Positions 31,452 through 40,548 of a stretch of DNA of 64,000 bases are shown here, one piece after another. This DNA is from an uncultured Oscillospiraceae bacterium. GTDB lineage: Bacteria > Bacillota > Clostridia > Oscillospirales > Ruminococcaceae. Position numbers and translations under genes: made by a program. How positions within the stretch are numbered: the stretch's first letter is position 1; each line of letters starts with the position of its first letter. A model generated the notes under the pieces. The model saw nothing but the letters and a program-made list of their open reading frames with translations. It was not told where the DNA came from and ran no database searches. The stretch covers positions 19,439 through 83,438 of the forward strand of contig CAJULF010000005.1 in NCBI GenBank assembly GCA_910587135.1. The letters run 5' to 3'.

Positions 31452-32567
31452 TTAAAACTCTATCTTTACCGATTCTCCGTCTACCGCCTCGCCGGGGCTT
31501 ACGGTTATGGGGAGCTTCTGATCCTCGGAGTAGCCTATGGTTTCACCGTCGCTGAAAACAACCCCCTCATCGATAACATATCCCGCAACATTGGATATAA
31601 ACAAGTGAAGCTCCATCGGTTCGGCGCTGCTGCCAAGCACCTCTATTTCGTTATACCCGAAGTTTATCATTCCGCCGGTATATCCGCAGATACCCTCTCC
31701 ATTGCGGTAAATACCTATCCACACCAGATTATGAAGCGGGTATAGTCCCTCGTCAAGCATTTCCGCAAAATCCAGATAGTAATCCCTTGCAAGCACCACA
31801 TCGCCCGTGTATACTCCTATACCGCCGAACAGCTTAAGGCAGGATACCACGGTCTTTACCATAAGCTCTCCCGTATCGCGCGGGTCAAGCTCGTCACTCA
31901 TTACCGCCACCAACAGGTGCGCCTTATGCTTTTTCACCTGCTTAACGCCGTCGCTCCACATAAAATTGCGCTCTGCGCTCGCTTCAACCTCGCCGTAAGG
32001 CACGGGGGCGTCTATTAAGGATACCGCTATAAACGCTCCACCGTAAGAAATTACAAGCGAGTTTCCATCATCTTCATCATCCTCATCATCGATATTCTCA
32101 TCGTCGATATCCTCATAGTCAGGCTCATACTCGATCCCCCATGCGCTTTTCAGCTCCCCGCGCAGGGCTTCCATATCCCATTTTATATCCTCAAACAGAA
32201 TATAATTGACAAAAGTCCCGGGATTTTCCTTGCGGTTTTCCGCGTCCTCCGCAGATTTGATGATCTGCTCCCGAACAAAATCAACCAGTGCCCGCGCCTG
32301 TTCCTCGGCGTTAGCCTCGTCGTACTCCTCCATCTCGCTGAAGGTGTGCCCACAGTTGTCAAGCTCGCCGTCCTCATAGCCGCCGCTTACGCCAACAAGC
32401 CACTCTCCGCCGCTCTCTTTCTTATATTTAAAAATATAATAAGTCATCTCATATGCCTCAAAGCTACCTGTGCATTCTATCTCCGCGGGCGCCTTTCCAA
32501 GCTCCATCGGGTGGGATAGCCAATCCGTCATACAATCCAAAGCCGCCTTCATCTGTCTGTTATCCAT
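31452..32567 (-). CDS. DUF4261-domain protein
   Basis: 371 residues from the ATG at 32567 behind TGGAGG. The N-terminal half (1-150) is acidic and unassigned. An extremely acidic linker (about 170-186; EDIDDENIDDEDDEDDG) follows. The C-terminal half fits DUF4261: SYGGAFIAVSLIDAPVPYGE, NFMWSDGVKQVKKHKAHLLV and HNLVWIGIYRNGEGICGYT. Function of the domain is unknown; it occurs in proteins near secretion or toxin modules as well as alone. There is no signal peptide. It sits between ftsX and ctpA, where an M23 hydrolase would be more usual. Confidence 0.75.
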   Translation of the reverse strand: MDNRQMKAALDCMTDWLSHPMELGKAPAEIECTGSFEAYEMTYYIFKYKKESGGEWLVGVSGGYEDGELDNCGHTFSEMEEYDEANAEEQARALVDFVREQIIKSAEDAENRKENPGTFVNYILFEDIKWDMEALRGELKSAWGIEYEPDYEDIDDENIDDEDDEDDGNSLVISYGGAFIAVSLIDAPVPYGEVEASAERNFMWSDGVKQVKKHKAHLLVAVMSDELDPRDTGELMVKTVVSCLKLFGGIGVYTGDVVLARDYYLDFAEMLDEGLYPLHNLVWIGIYRNGEGICGYTGGMINFGYNEIEVLGSSAEPMELHLFISNVAGYVIDEGVVFSDGETIGYSEDQKLPITVSPGEAVDGESVKIEF

Positions 32568-32598
32568 GCTGTCCTCCAATCTGTATTTCCTGTCTTTG

Positions 32599-33501
32599 TT
32601 ATACCTTAAGATATTTTCCCGTGCTTATCGTGGTTCCCACCGCGCCCAGCAGCGCTCCTGCCGCGCAGTTTACCGCAAGCACTATCCAGCTTATGTCGTC
32701 GAACGGAATCAGCCCGTACAATCCGAACATTCTCCACACGGTAAGTTCGCTGTCAAACAGCGCGAAAACGGAATTGTAAATGCACCAGGTAAGCCCCCAT
32801 GCCGCCGTTCCTGCCAGAACGCCTATAAACATACCCTCAACAAAAAAAGGCGTTTTTATAAAGCCGTTTGTAGCTCCCACATATTTCATTATGGTTATTT
32901 CGTTTCTGCGCGCGAACACGCTGGTGCGTATGGTGTTTGAAACTATGATAACGCTTATCACCACCAGCGTGGTAAGCACCGCCGCCAGTATCACCGACAG
33001 CGTGTTTCTTATATCCACCAGAGCCTCCGCGAAATCATATGGTGCCTGAACCAGCTCCACGCCCTCTATGCTCGATAATACATCAACAATGTAACGGATT
33101 TTTGTCAGATCTGTGACACGCACAAGAAATGTTTCGGGCGCGGGGTTATCGGGGAGATAATCCAGCAGCTCGGCATACTGTCCCATATCCTCGCGGAACT
33201 GCTCCAGACCTTCCTCTTTGGAAATATATTTTATATCCGTAAGATCGTCGTTTTTTTCAAGTACCGCCCGCACATGGTCAATATCGGTCTGCGCCACGTC
33301 CTTTTCAAGAAAAATAACTATCTGATTTGTCGCGCCGATATTGCTCATCACAATATTTACGTTCATCATTATAAGCACCGTGCAGCTCACCTGAAGCAGA
33401 CTTACCAGCAGTATGCAGAAGCTGGCAAAGGACATTACAAAGTTCTTCCACACGGAGGTTATACCCTTTTTTACAAGATAAGTTGCGTTACTCGTCCTCA
33501 T
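32599..33501 (-). CDS. ftsX: Cell-division ABC transporter permease FtsX
   Basis: 300 residues. Helix 1 (about 20-45) is followed by a large extracellular loop (about 50-165; QIVIFLEKDVAQTDIDHVRA) and three C-terminal helices (SVILAAVLTTLVVISVIIVS near 170-190, then two more). The motif ARRNEITIMKYVGAT is typical of FtsX. FtsX couples cytoplasmic ATP hydrolysis by FtsE to activation of wall hydrolases. The start ATG at 33501 (or the ATG directly before it) lies inside the end of ftsE, with GGAGG encoded by ftsE codons, so the two are tightly coupled. Confidence 0.95.
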   Translation of the reverse strand: MRTSNATYLVKKGITSVWKNFVMSFASFCILLVSLLQVSCTVLIMMNVNIVMSNIGATNQIVIFLEKDVAQTDIDHVRAVLEKNDDLTDIKYISKEEGLEQFREDMGQYAELLDYLPDNPAPETFLVRVTDLTKIRYIVDVLSSIEGVELVQAPYDFAEALVDIRNTLSVILAAVLTTLVVISVIIVSNTIRTSVFARRNEITIMKYVGATNGFIKTPFFVEGMFIGVLAGTAAWGLTWCIYNSVFALFDSELTVWRMFGLYGLIPFDDISWIVLAVNCAAGALLGAVGTTISTGKYLKV

Positions 33502-34174
33502 CATGACCTCCGATATTCTCGTCGAAAGTGACCGACCCTTTTTCAATATTTATTATCCTGCCGCCGAAATAGCGCACGAGATCGTGCTCGTGGGTTATCA
33601 TCACTACGGTAGTGCCACAGCGGTTGATATCCTTCAGAAGCTCCACAAGCTCATAGGAGCGCTTAGGGTCGAGATTTCCCGTAGGCTCGTCGACTATAAG
33701 CAGACCGGGATCGTTTGCAAGCGCACGGGCGATCGCCACACGCTGCTGCTCGCCGCCCGAAAGCTCCCTTGTCCTGTTGCGCGCCTTATGGGCAAGCTCG
33801 ACAAGATTAAGCACGTAGGGCACGCGCTGACGTATATATTTCATTGACTGGTCGGCTATACGAAGCACAAAAGCCACGTTTTCATACACCGTATAGTCCT
33901 GAATAAGCCTGAATTCCTGGAACACCACTCCGATAGAGCGGCGGAACTTCGCAATCTTATTCCCCTTTAGTTTTGCGAGATTGTAACCGTTCACGAAAAC
34001 CCTTCCCGAGGAAGGTACTATTTCCCGCATCATCAGCTTCATCAGCGTGGATTTTCCCGCGCCGCTCTCGCCGACGATAAACACGAACTCGCCGTCGTTT
34101 ATCCTCAGATTTACATCTACAAGCGCGTCAACGCCGCTCGAATAATGCACGTTGACGTTCTTAAGCTCAACCAT
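33488..34174 (-). CDS. ftsE: Cell-division ABC transporter ATPase FtsE
   Basis: 228 residues. Walker A GESGAGKSTLMK, Q-loop VFQEFRLI, signature LSGGEQQRVAIARAL, Walker B LLIVDEPTGNLDP, switch His in ITHEHD. It partners FtsX at the division site or lateral wall. It is the first gene of the operon with ftsX, DUF4261 and ctpA. Its leader carries a family B element whose end supplies the ribosome site (ATCAGGAGAAAAG before ATG). Confidence 0.97.
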   Translation of the reverse strand: MVELKNVNVHYSSGVDALVDVNLRINDGEFVFIVGESGAGKSTLMKLMMREIVPSSGRVFVNGYNLAKLKGNKIAKFRRSIGVVFQEFRLIQDYTVYENVAFVLRIADQSMKYIRQRVPYVLNLVELAHKARNRTRELSGGEQQRVAIARALANDPGLLIVDEPTGNLDPKRSYELVELLKDINRCGTTVVMITHEHDLVRYFGGRIINIEKGSVTFDENIGGHDEDE

Positions 34175-34183
34175 TCTTTTCTC

Positions 34184-34357
34184 CTGATTTCAAAAAATTT
34201 TCCCGCACCGCGCGAGTTTCCGCTCGCACTACCGCGCCGTGAAAGCTCCGCTCCGCTTAGCTACGCTGCGCGTAGTTTTACACAAAAAATAACATAGCGC
34301 TTTAATCATTTCCTTCATTTTTGTGCAAAACCCTCGCAGCCTGTTGCGGGAAAATTT
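34184..34357 (-). repeat. Family B structured leader element, ftsE copy (B3), with nested insert
   Basis: Minus strand: closing stem TTTTCCCGCA/TGCGGGAAAA, hairpin GCGAGCGGAAACTCGC, shared word GCGGAGCTTTCACGGCG, and the end GAAATCAGGAG giving the ftsE ribosome site. A palindromic insert bounded by GTTTTACACAAAAA and TTTTTGTGCAAAAC (about 34275-34331) interrupts the outer part. Another 40 bp of family flank (GGGCGGTCA...) follows. The remaining stretch to the regulator's stop at 34624 shows nothing further. Confidence 0.75.
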
Positions 34358-34623
34358 CCTGCGTGGGCGGTCACTGATTACTGCTTTCAGCGCCTTTGAT
34401 CTTCAATTTTTTTGTTGCTTTTATAAAAAATGCTTTGAAAATTCCGCATTCCCGCACAAAGCGCGGAATCGATTTTCCTTAGGGAAATGCTCATTTCGGA
34501 GGGCTGACCGTTCACCCTCTATTCTCTGCCCATTTCACGGTATAAATACATTCAAAAGCTGTCCCGAAGCAAATCGGAACAGCTTTATTTTCGATTTTTA
34601 TCACGAATCGAAGTCCCGCCGCA

Positions 34624-35709
34624 TCAGAACTTTGTGGGGTTCGCGGCAAGATATTTCTTGACCATAAGCGCGATCTTGAATATGATCGCGTGGTCGAATT
34701 CCCGCAGATCAAGTCCCGTCAGTTTCTTAATCTTGTCAAGACGGTAAACCAATGTGTTGCGGTGTACAAACAGCTTCCTTGAGGTCTCTGACACATTAAG
34801 GCTGTTTTCAAAAAACTTCTGTATGGTAAACAGCGTTTCATGGTCAAGGGACTCTATGGAATTCTTCTTGAAAACCTCCTTGAGGAAGGTCTCGCACAGC
34901 GTTGTGGGGAGGTGATATATAAGACGCGCTATACCAAGATTATCATAGCTTACGATATTCTTGTCCGTGTCGAACACCTTTCCGACCTCAAGAGCCGTCT
35001 GCGCCTCCTTGAAAGAACGCGCAAGATCCTTGACCCCCATAACGGGCGTGCCTATGCCAACGTTCACCTTGGTGAAGAACTCGCTGGAAAGCGTGTCGGA
35101 AATGGAGCGCGCCAGCTTTTCAAGGTCGTTCACGTCCATATTGTTCTTGACTTCCTTGACCAGAACAATATCGTTTTCGGTGATGTTGAACACAAAATCC
35201 TTGTTCTTGTCGGGGAAAAGATTCTGCACAACGTCGTATGCCGAAACGTCGTTTGCGGCAATAACGCTGATGAGGAACACAACACGGCTGATGTCGGCGT
35301 TGAAATGCAGCTCACGCGCCTTAAGGGTTATATCTCCGGGCAGAACATTGTCAAGAATAATATTCTTCACAAAATTGTTGCGGTCGTATTTCTCATCGTA
35401 ATACTGCTTTATGCCCGAAAGCGAAATGGCGATAATACCGGCGTATTTGGCGGCAGGCTCGTCCGTGCCCTCCACAAAAACAGCGTAGTCCGGCTTTACG
35501 TGAACCCCGAACGGCTTATAGGTGTAGCCGTCGCGTATGAAAACCTCATGAGAATCCCCAAGCTCTATCGAGAAGAAGTCGTTGCCGCCACCTACGCGTG
35601 TAAGATCGCTGCAAGCGATAATAGTCCCGTTTTCGTCGATCACTCCGATAACCCTGTTCACAGCATCCTTCATCTGATGAACGATTCCTTGAAAAAGCCT
35701 GTTTGACAT
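34624..35709 (-). CDS. PucR/CdaR-family transcriptional regulator
   Basis: 361 residues from the ATG at 35709 behind AGAGGT. The N-terminal third (LFQGIVHQMKDAVNRVIGVI, then DENGTIIACSD) resembles a sugar-diacid-recognition or sensing domain. The middle has a GGDEF-like fold without catalytic residues (VNVGIGTPVMGVKDLARSFK). The C-terminal helix-turn-helix is typical (FFENSLNVSETSRKLFVHRN, then TLVYRLDKIKKLTGLDLR). Members control sugar-diacid, purine or other catabolic genes. No such pathway is adjacent, so the target is unknown. It is divergent from metG. Confidence 0.88.
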   Translation of the reverse strand: MSNRLFQGIVHQMKDAVNRVIGVIDENGTIIACSDLTRVGGGNDFFSIELGDSHEVFIRDGYTYKPFGVHVKPDYAVFVEGTDEPAAKYAGIIAISLSGIKQYYDEKYDRNNFVKNIILDNVLPGDITLKARELHFNADISRVVFLISVIAANDVSAYDVVQNLFPDKNKDFVFNITENDIVLVKEVKNNMDVNDLEKLARSISDTLSSEFFTKVNVGIGTPVMGVKDLARSFKEAQTALEVGKVFDTDKNIVSYDNLGIARLIYHLPTTLCETFLKEVFKKNSIESLDHETLFTIQKFFENSLNVSETSRKLFVHRNTLVYRLDKIKKLTGLDLREFDHAIIFKIALMVKKYLAANPTKF

Positions 35710-35881
35710 TACTTTTACCTCTTTTCCCAATTTTAAACAGCACCGCATAACCGCCAATGCCGCAGCGGCTTTGCGATACCGCCTCACCCTGCGTTTTATA
35801 AAATCATATGACGCAGAAACAGAGCTTTTCATTTATGTAAGGATACAGCTCCGGCTCGCGCAAAAAAATGATACCATCTAT

Positions 35882-35910
35882 ATTGTACTAAAAAACGTAA
35901 AAAAAATCAA
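35882..35910 (-). promoter_or_regulatory. Promoter of CdaR-like gene
   Basis: On the minus strand: TTGATT (35910-35905), a 17-bp T-rich spacer, TACAAT (35887-35882). Confidence 0.55.
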
Positions 35911-35958
35911 GTCTTTTTTATGTAATATGTAAAACTTTCTTGATTTTTTTCTCTCTAC

Positions 35959-35987
35959 TTGAAAAAATGTTGGAAAAGATATATAAT
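35959..35987 (+). promoter_or_regulatory. Promoter of metG
   Basis: TTGAAA, a 17-bp spacer and TATAAT, about 80 nt before the metG start. The short leader leaves no room for a T-box. Confidence 0.7.
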
Positions 35988-36068
35988 AACAATGAGTAAG
36001 TATATTTTTATTTGGCATATTCAGCCTCAAAAATATATCAATTTGTAGAAAAAGAGGTAAAAATAACT

Positions 36069-38018
36069 ATGAGTAACGAAAGTTTCGGCAAGGGGAAATA
36101 TTATATAACCACCCCCATCTACTATCCCTCGGCAAAACCTCATATCGGTCACTGCTACACCACGGTTGCCTGCGACACCATTGCCCGCTTCAAAAGAATG
36201 CAGGGCTACGATGTAATGTTCCTTACCGGAACGGACGAGCACGGCGCCAAGATACAGCAAAACGCGGAAAAGGCGGGAATGTCTCCTCAGGAATTTGTGG
36301 ACGGTATTGTTGAAAAATTCAAAAAGCTGTGGAGCTTTATGGGCATAAGCTACGACCGCTATGTACGCACCACCGACCCGTATCATATCGAAACCGTGCA
36401 GAATATCCTGACAAAGCTGCACGACAAGGGTTTTATATACAAAGGCAGCTATGTGGGGAAATACTGCGTGCCCTGCGAGAGCTTCTGGACGGAAAAGCAG
36501 CTCGTGGACGGCAAGTGTCCCGACTGCGGCAGAGAAGTTATTGACAGCAAGGAGGAGGCTTATTTCCTGAAGCTGTCGGGGTTTACCGACAAGATAATCG
36601 ACCTGCTCAAAAACACCGACTATCTGCGTCCCGAGACCCGCGTAAACGAAATGATAAACAACTTCGTAAAGGACGGTCTGGAGGATCTGTGTATCTCACG
36701 GACAAGCGTAAAGTGGGGGATACCGTTCCCCTTCGACCCCGACCACACCGTATATGTGTGGGTGGACGCTTTGATAAACTATATAAGTGCTCTGGGTTAC
36801 GAAAACAATACCTATAACGATTTTGACAAGTACTGGCCCGCCGATCTGCATATGACCGCAAAGGAGATAGTACGCTTCCACTCCATCGTTTGGCCCGCCA
36901 TATTGATGATGCTGGATATCCCGGTTCCCAAAAAGCTTTACGGGCACGGATGGATAAATTTCAACGGCGCGAAGATGTCCAAATCGCTGGGCAATGTGGT
37001 AGACCCCTTTGTACTTGGTGAAAGATACGGCGTTGACGCGGTTCGCTATCAGATACTGAGAGATATGCCCTACGGCAGCGACAGCAATTTCTCCAACGAA
37101 ATAATGATAGGCAGGATAAACACCGACCTCGCGAACGACCTCGGAAATCTCGTTTCAAGAACGGTTTCCATGGCAACGCAGTTCTTCGGCGGTACCTTGC
37201 CCGCAGAGAAAACCGCCGACCCGCTCGATGATGAGCTTAAGAGTATGGCGGCTGCGCTCCGCGAAAAGACGGCAGCGTATATTGACGACGCGCAGCTCGC
37301 GCTTGCTTTGGCGGAGATATTCAAGGTGATATCCCGCGCGAACAAATATATCGATGAGACCACCCCGTGGATTCTCGCCAAGGATGAAGCTCAAAAGCCC
37401 AGACTGGCGGCGGTTCTGTATAATCTTCTGGAAACTATCCGAATCTGCTCGGCTCTGCTTTATCCATTTATGCCGCAGACCATGCCCAAGGTATGGGAGC
37501 AGATAGGCGCTGGAGAATCCGATGTCAAGTATGAAACGCTGGCGCAATTCGGCGTGCTCTCAAAAACGGTCACCGTAAATAAGGGAGCGGTACTGTTCCC
37601 AAGGATAGATATGGACAAGGAAATAGACGAGCTGAACGCGATGGTGGACAATAAGCCGTCTGTCCGTGAGGACGAGGACTTAGACAAGGCGAATATCATT
37701 ACAATAGATCAGTTCGCGGAGGTCAAGCTGCGCAGCGGCGAGATAACCGCCTGCGAGAAGATAAAGAAAGCAAAGAAGCTGCTTAAGCTCACCGTGGACG
37801 ACGGACGCGGCGGACGTCAGATAGTATCGGGAATAGCGCCGTGGTACACTCCGGAGGAGCTTGTGGGAAAGAAAATAGTGTTTGTGGCAAATCTCGCGCC
37901 CGCAAAGCTGTGCGGAGAAACAAGCGAGGGAATGATCCTCGCCTGCGACGCGGGTGAAAACGACGTAAGGGTGCTGTTTCTTGATAATGACACACCGAAC
38001 GGAAGCACGATACGATAG
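36069..38018 (+). CDS. metG: Methionyl-tRNA synthetase with C-terminal tRNA-binding domain
   Basis: 649 residues from the ATG at 36069 behind AGAGGT. Class I signature HIGH as PHIGH (SAKPHIGHCYTTVACD) and KMSKS (NGAKMSKSLGN). A single zinc knuckle (CVPCESFW ... CPDCG, about 130-155) is present. The C-terminal EMAP/Arc1p-like OB domain (from about 545; VKLRSGEITACEKIKKAKKL) helps bind tRNA and allow dimerisation. It charges initiator and elongator tRNA-Met. Confidence 0.97.
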   Translation: MSNESFGKGKYYITTPIYYPSAKPHIGHCYTTVACDTIARFKRMQGYDVMFLTGTDEHGAKIQQNAEKAGMSPQEFVDGIVEKFKKLWSFMGISYDRYVRTTDPYHIETVQNILTKLHDKGFIYKGSYVGKYCVPCESFWTEKQLVDGKCPDCGREVIDSKEEAYFLKLSGFTDKIIDLLKNTDYLRPETRVNEMINNFVKDGLEDLCISRTSVKWGIPFPFDPDHTVYVWVDALINYISALGYENNTYNDFDKYWPADLHMTAKEIVRFHSIVWPAILMMLDIPVPKKLYGHGWINFNGAKMSKSLGNVVDPFVLGERYGVDAVRYQILRDMPYGSDSNFSNEIMIGRINTDLANDLGNLVSRTVSMATQFFGGTLPAEKTADPLDDELKSMAAALREKTAAYIDDAQLALALAEIFKVISRANKYIDETTPWILAKDEAQKPRLAAVLYNLLETIRICSALLYPFMPQTMPKVWEQIGAGESDVKYETLAQFGVLSKTVTVNKGAVLFPRIDMDKEIDELNAMVDNKPSVREDEDLDKANIITIDQFAEVKLRSGEITACEKIKKAKKLLKLTVDDGRGGRQIVSGIAPWYTPEELVGKKIVFVANLAPAKLCGETSEGMILACDAGENDVRVLFLDNDTPNGSTIR

Positions 38019-38138
38019 TTAAAAGCGCATGATAGCGTAAAAAGGCTGACAAAAAACAAAGCAATTTCGGCAAACCTAATGCCTTAATTGTAAACAATTA
38101 TCAGCCGAACGCCTTCAACAGACATAGGGGGAGATAAT

Positions 38139-38780
38139 ATGGATATAGGAAGGATAGCGGATCTGCCCGCGGTCAATCAGACCAATCTGACGCGCTCGTC
38201 GGAGCAGCGCACGGAAAACAAAAGCTCTTCAATGGCTTCGGAGCACACCGACAGCTTTATAAAATCGCAGGCGGCGTTTACCCCCGCCTACACCAAGCGC
38301 TCCGCGCAGAAGCAGACTTCCGATAACAATCTGCTCCAGCGGGAGGACAGCGAGAATACTCTTAACAGGATAAACGAGAACGGCGGAAAAATCCGCTCGG
38401 AGCTCATGACCGAGGGTGTGCAGCATATAATCCGCGCAATGTTCGTTAAACAGGGGGAGGTTCTTTCGGGGAACGTGCCAAGCATCGGCGCGCAGCTTTA
38501 TGCCGAGCAGCTTCTTACGCAGATACGAAAGCTGTACGGCAACACCGCTGCGGAGGAGAACAGCCCGGAATACTGGCAGCCTGCGCCCACTGCGGAGCGG
38601 CTGAAAACCTTCTTTGAGAGTGTTGTGGTCGAGGGCGAAAACAAGGACGAAGTTATTTCCCGCGCTTTCAACGCGGCATTTAAATCCACCGAGGAGCTTT
38701 TCGGCGGACGCGGCAGACTTCCGCTTGAAGCGTATGAAACAAGGGAGATCATTCTCACCTACATGAAACAGCCGCAGTAA
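38139..38780 (+). CDS. Uncharacterised 213-residue protein
   Basis: ATG behind GGGGGAGATAAT. The N-terminal 90 residues are polar, rich in Ser, Gln and Asn, likely disordered. The C-terminal 120 residues are helical (LMTEGVQHIIRAMFVKQGEV, LYAEQLLTQIRKLYGN, DEVISRAFNAAFKSTEELFG). There is no signal peptide or known motif. It lies between metG and tatD. The layout (disordered head, helical tail) is seen in some Clostridial flagellar or envelope accessory proteins, but I have no direct evidence for that. Confidence 0.7.
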   Translation: MDIGRIADLPAVNQTNLTRSSEQRTENKSSSMASEHTDSFIKSQAAFTPAYTKRSAQKQTSDNNLLQREDSENTLNRINENGGKIRSELMTEGVQHIIRAMFVKQGEVLSGNVPSIGAQLYAEQLLTQIRKLYGNTAAEENSPEYWQPAPTAERLKTFFESVVVEGENKDEVISRAFNAAFKSTEELFGGRGRLPLEAYETREIILTYMKQPQ

Positions 38781-38829
38781 GATAAGGCGGTCAAGGGCGC
38801 TTAAAGCGGCAGCAACCGTATGACCCGAC

Positions 38830-38960
38830 GTGAATTTTACGCAAGCCGCGCGGTAAGAACGGAGCGCAGCGAAGAGCTTACCGCGCGGCGAACTATCGGG
38901 TGCTTGCGGTGAATAAAATTCTATTAAAAATCCGCCTTAAGCCTAAATAATTAAATCAGG
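38830..38960 (+). repeat. Family B structured leader element, tatD copy (B4)
   Basis: GAATTTTACGCAAGC pairs with GCTTGCGG...TAAAATTC as closing stem. Inside is one long hairpin (CCGCGCGGTAAG ... CTTACCGCGCGG). The end TAATTAAATCAGGAGAG contains the tatD Shine-Dalgarno. The preceding 30 bp carry the family flank (complement of TGACCGCC). Confidence 0.72.
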
Positions 38961-38968
38961 AGAGCAAA

Positions 38969-39727
38969 ATGGGGATATTCGATACGCACGCCCACTATCT
39001 GAGAGAGGATTTCGGGGAAGAGCTTGACGGACTGCTTGCCGAACTGCCGAGTATGGGAGTGGAGCGCGTTCTGGCAGTGGGCTGCGATCTGGAGAGCAGC
39101 CTTGAAGAGATAGCTCTTGCCGAGAGATACAGATATATCAAAGCGGCGGCAGGTATCCACCCCGAGCACGCCGCGGAGCTTCCCGCAGATTGGGAGAAGC
39201 GGCTGGAGGAAATGCTCGGCAGCGAAAATGTCTGCGCACTGGGGGAGATAGGGCTTGATTATCACTACCCCGAGCCTCCGCGGGAGCTTCAGAGAGAAGT
39301 TTTTGAGCGGCAGCTTATAATGGCAAATCGGCGTGATATGGCGGTGATAATCCATTCACGGGACGCTTGTGAGGACACCATGAATCTGCTTCGGGAATAC
39401 AAGCCGCGCGGAGTGCTTCACTGCTTTTCGGGCAGCGCGGAAACCGCCCGCGAAGCGGTAGGACTGGGGCTGTATATCGGATTTACGGGAGTACTGACCT
39501 TCAAAAACGCAAAAAAAGCGGTCGCTGCCTGCGAAGCCGTTCCTTTGGACAGACTTCTGCTGGAAACGGACTGTCCCTATATGGCTCCCGAGCCTTTTCG
39601 AGGCAAGAAGAGCCACAGCGGAATGATACCCCGGACAGCGGCTAAGATGGCGGAAATAAAGGGAGTAAGCACGGAGGAAATGATCGAAACGGCGCGTCGT
39701 AACGGGGAACGGCTTTTCGGGCTGTAA
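38969..39727 (+). CDS. tatD: TatD-family metal-dependent hydrolase
   Basis: 252 residues, ATG behind AGGAGAGC. TIM-barrel amidohydrolase features: the DTHAHYLRED metal pair at the N-terminus, GEIGLDYHYPEPP, VIIHSRDACEDT, LHCFSGSAETA and LLLETDCPYMAPEP. The family has 3'-5' DNA exonuclease or deoxyribonuclease activity. It is directly downstream of a family B element. Confidence 0.93.
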   Translation: MGIFDTHAHYLREDFGEELDGLLAELPSMGVERVLAVGCDLESSLEEIALAERYRYIKAAAGIHPEHAAELPADWEKRLEEMLGSENVCALGEIGLDYHYPEPPRELQREVFERQLIMANRRDMAVIIHSRDACEDTMNLLREYKPRGVLHCFSGSAETAREAVGLGLYIGFTGVLTFKNAKKAVAACEAVPLDRLLLETDCPYMAPEPFRGKKSHSGMIPRTAAKMAEIKGVSTEEMIETARRNGERLFGL

Positions 39728-39871
39728 GCGGCGGAGCAAGGACTTGAATTTGTAAGAATGGACGAACCGAAAGCATATGACAGCATAAGCAGAACCGACG
39801 AGATACCGCTGTTTCTGTACACGGAGTTTCGCATACGGTAATATTTACAGAGGTATTGGAAAGGCAGCAGT

Positions 39872-40327
39872 ATGGTTGAAATTATAAAAGCGGGCGCAGA
39901 GCATATTGAAATCGTTTTGTCACTGAGATTGAAAATGCTAAAAGTGGTCAACGGCGGCAGAAAGTGCTTTGACGGGGAATTTATAAAGCGCTCGCGCGAG
40001 TTTTTCCTTAAGGGAGATCAGAGCACCGTTCTCGCATATGACGGCGAAACGGCGGTGGGCTGCGCCACGATATGCTATGTATCGCTTATGCCCACCTTTG
40101 ACCACCCCGATGGACGACGTGCGCATATCATGAACGTATACACGAAAGAAGAATACCGCCGGCAGGGTATTGCGGGACAAATGATGAACATTCTTCTTGA
40201 GGATGCGCGCGTGCGCGGAGTAACCTATGCTGACCTTGACGCTACGGATATGGGCAAGCCGCTTTATGAAACTTTGGGCTTTTCTCCCTCGGATGAATAT
40301 ATGAGACTTAATCTGCTTCAGGATTAA
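39872..40327 (+). CDS. GNAT-family N-acetyltransferase
   Basis: 151 residues. GNAT core: VGCATICYVSLMPTFDHPDG (strand 4), IMNVYTKEEYRRQGIAGQMM (motif A, acetyl-CoA pyrophosphate loop RRQGIA), VTYADLDATDMGKPLYETLG. The substrate is unknown. The ribosome site is weak (AAAGGCAGCAGT). The 144 bp between tatD and this gene contain only a 27-codon open frame without a ribosome site. Confidence 0.88.
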   Translation: MVEIIKAGAEHIEIVLSLRLKMLKVVNGGRKCFDGEFIKRSREFFLKGDQSTVLAYDGETAVGCATICYVSLMPTFDHPDGRRAHIMNVYTKEEYRRQGIAGQMMNILLEDARVRGVTYADLDATDMGKPLYETLGFSPSDEYMRLNLLQD

Positions 40328-40548
40328 ATAGGGGACAAGCAAGATTGGATAAATATTCCGCCGCTTTCAACCAAAGCAAGCAATAATAAAGCCCTCTGAG
40401 GGCAGTGAAAGCGGACAGACGCAAAACGCCCACTCATGAATTTTCCACATGCCGATAGTAATGCGGAGTTCCCTATCGAGAACAGCGCAATTTTCCGCTT
40501 TGCGGAAAACGAAACGGTGCGGAAAATTCTTTAGAATAAGGAGAATAT
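40328..40548. other. Intergenic region with two small hairpins
   Basis: GCCCTCTGAGGGC (40391-40403) could weakly end the acetyltransferase transcript. TTTTCCGCTTTGCGGAAAA (about 40491-40509) lies closer to the CBS-protein start. There is no ORF, no tRNA and no repeat family recognised. Confidence 0.4.

Noticed and set aside
34358..34623. Possible small gene between ftsE leader and CdaR-like gene
   Set aside because: Open frames here lack ribosome sites and have no coding character; the segment is repeat flank and AT-rich spacer.
36012..36068. 19-codon N-terminal extension of metG
   Set aside because: No ribosome site; the ATG at 36069 follows AGAGGT and matches the usual MetRS start.
39758..39841. 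27-codon open frame between tatD and the GNAT gene (MDEPKAYDSISRTDEIPLF...)
   Set aside because: No ribosome site and no homology I recognise; the frame is also open upstream of the ATG, so it may be a gene remnant, but the evidence is too thin to call.
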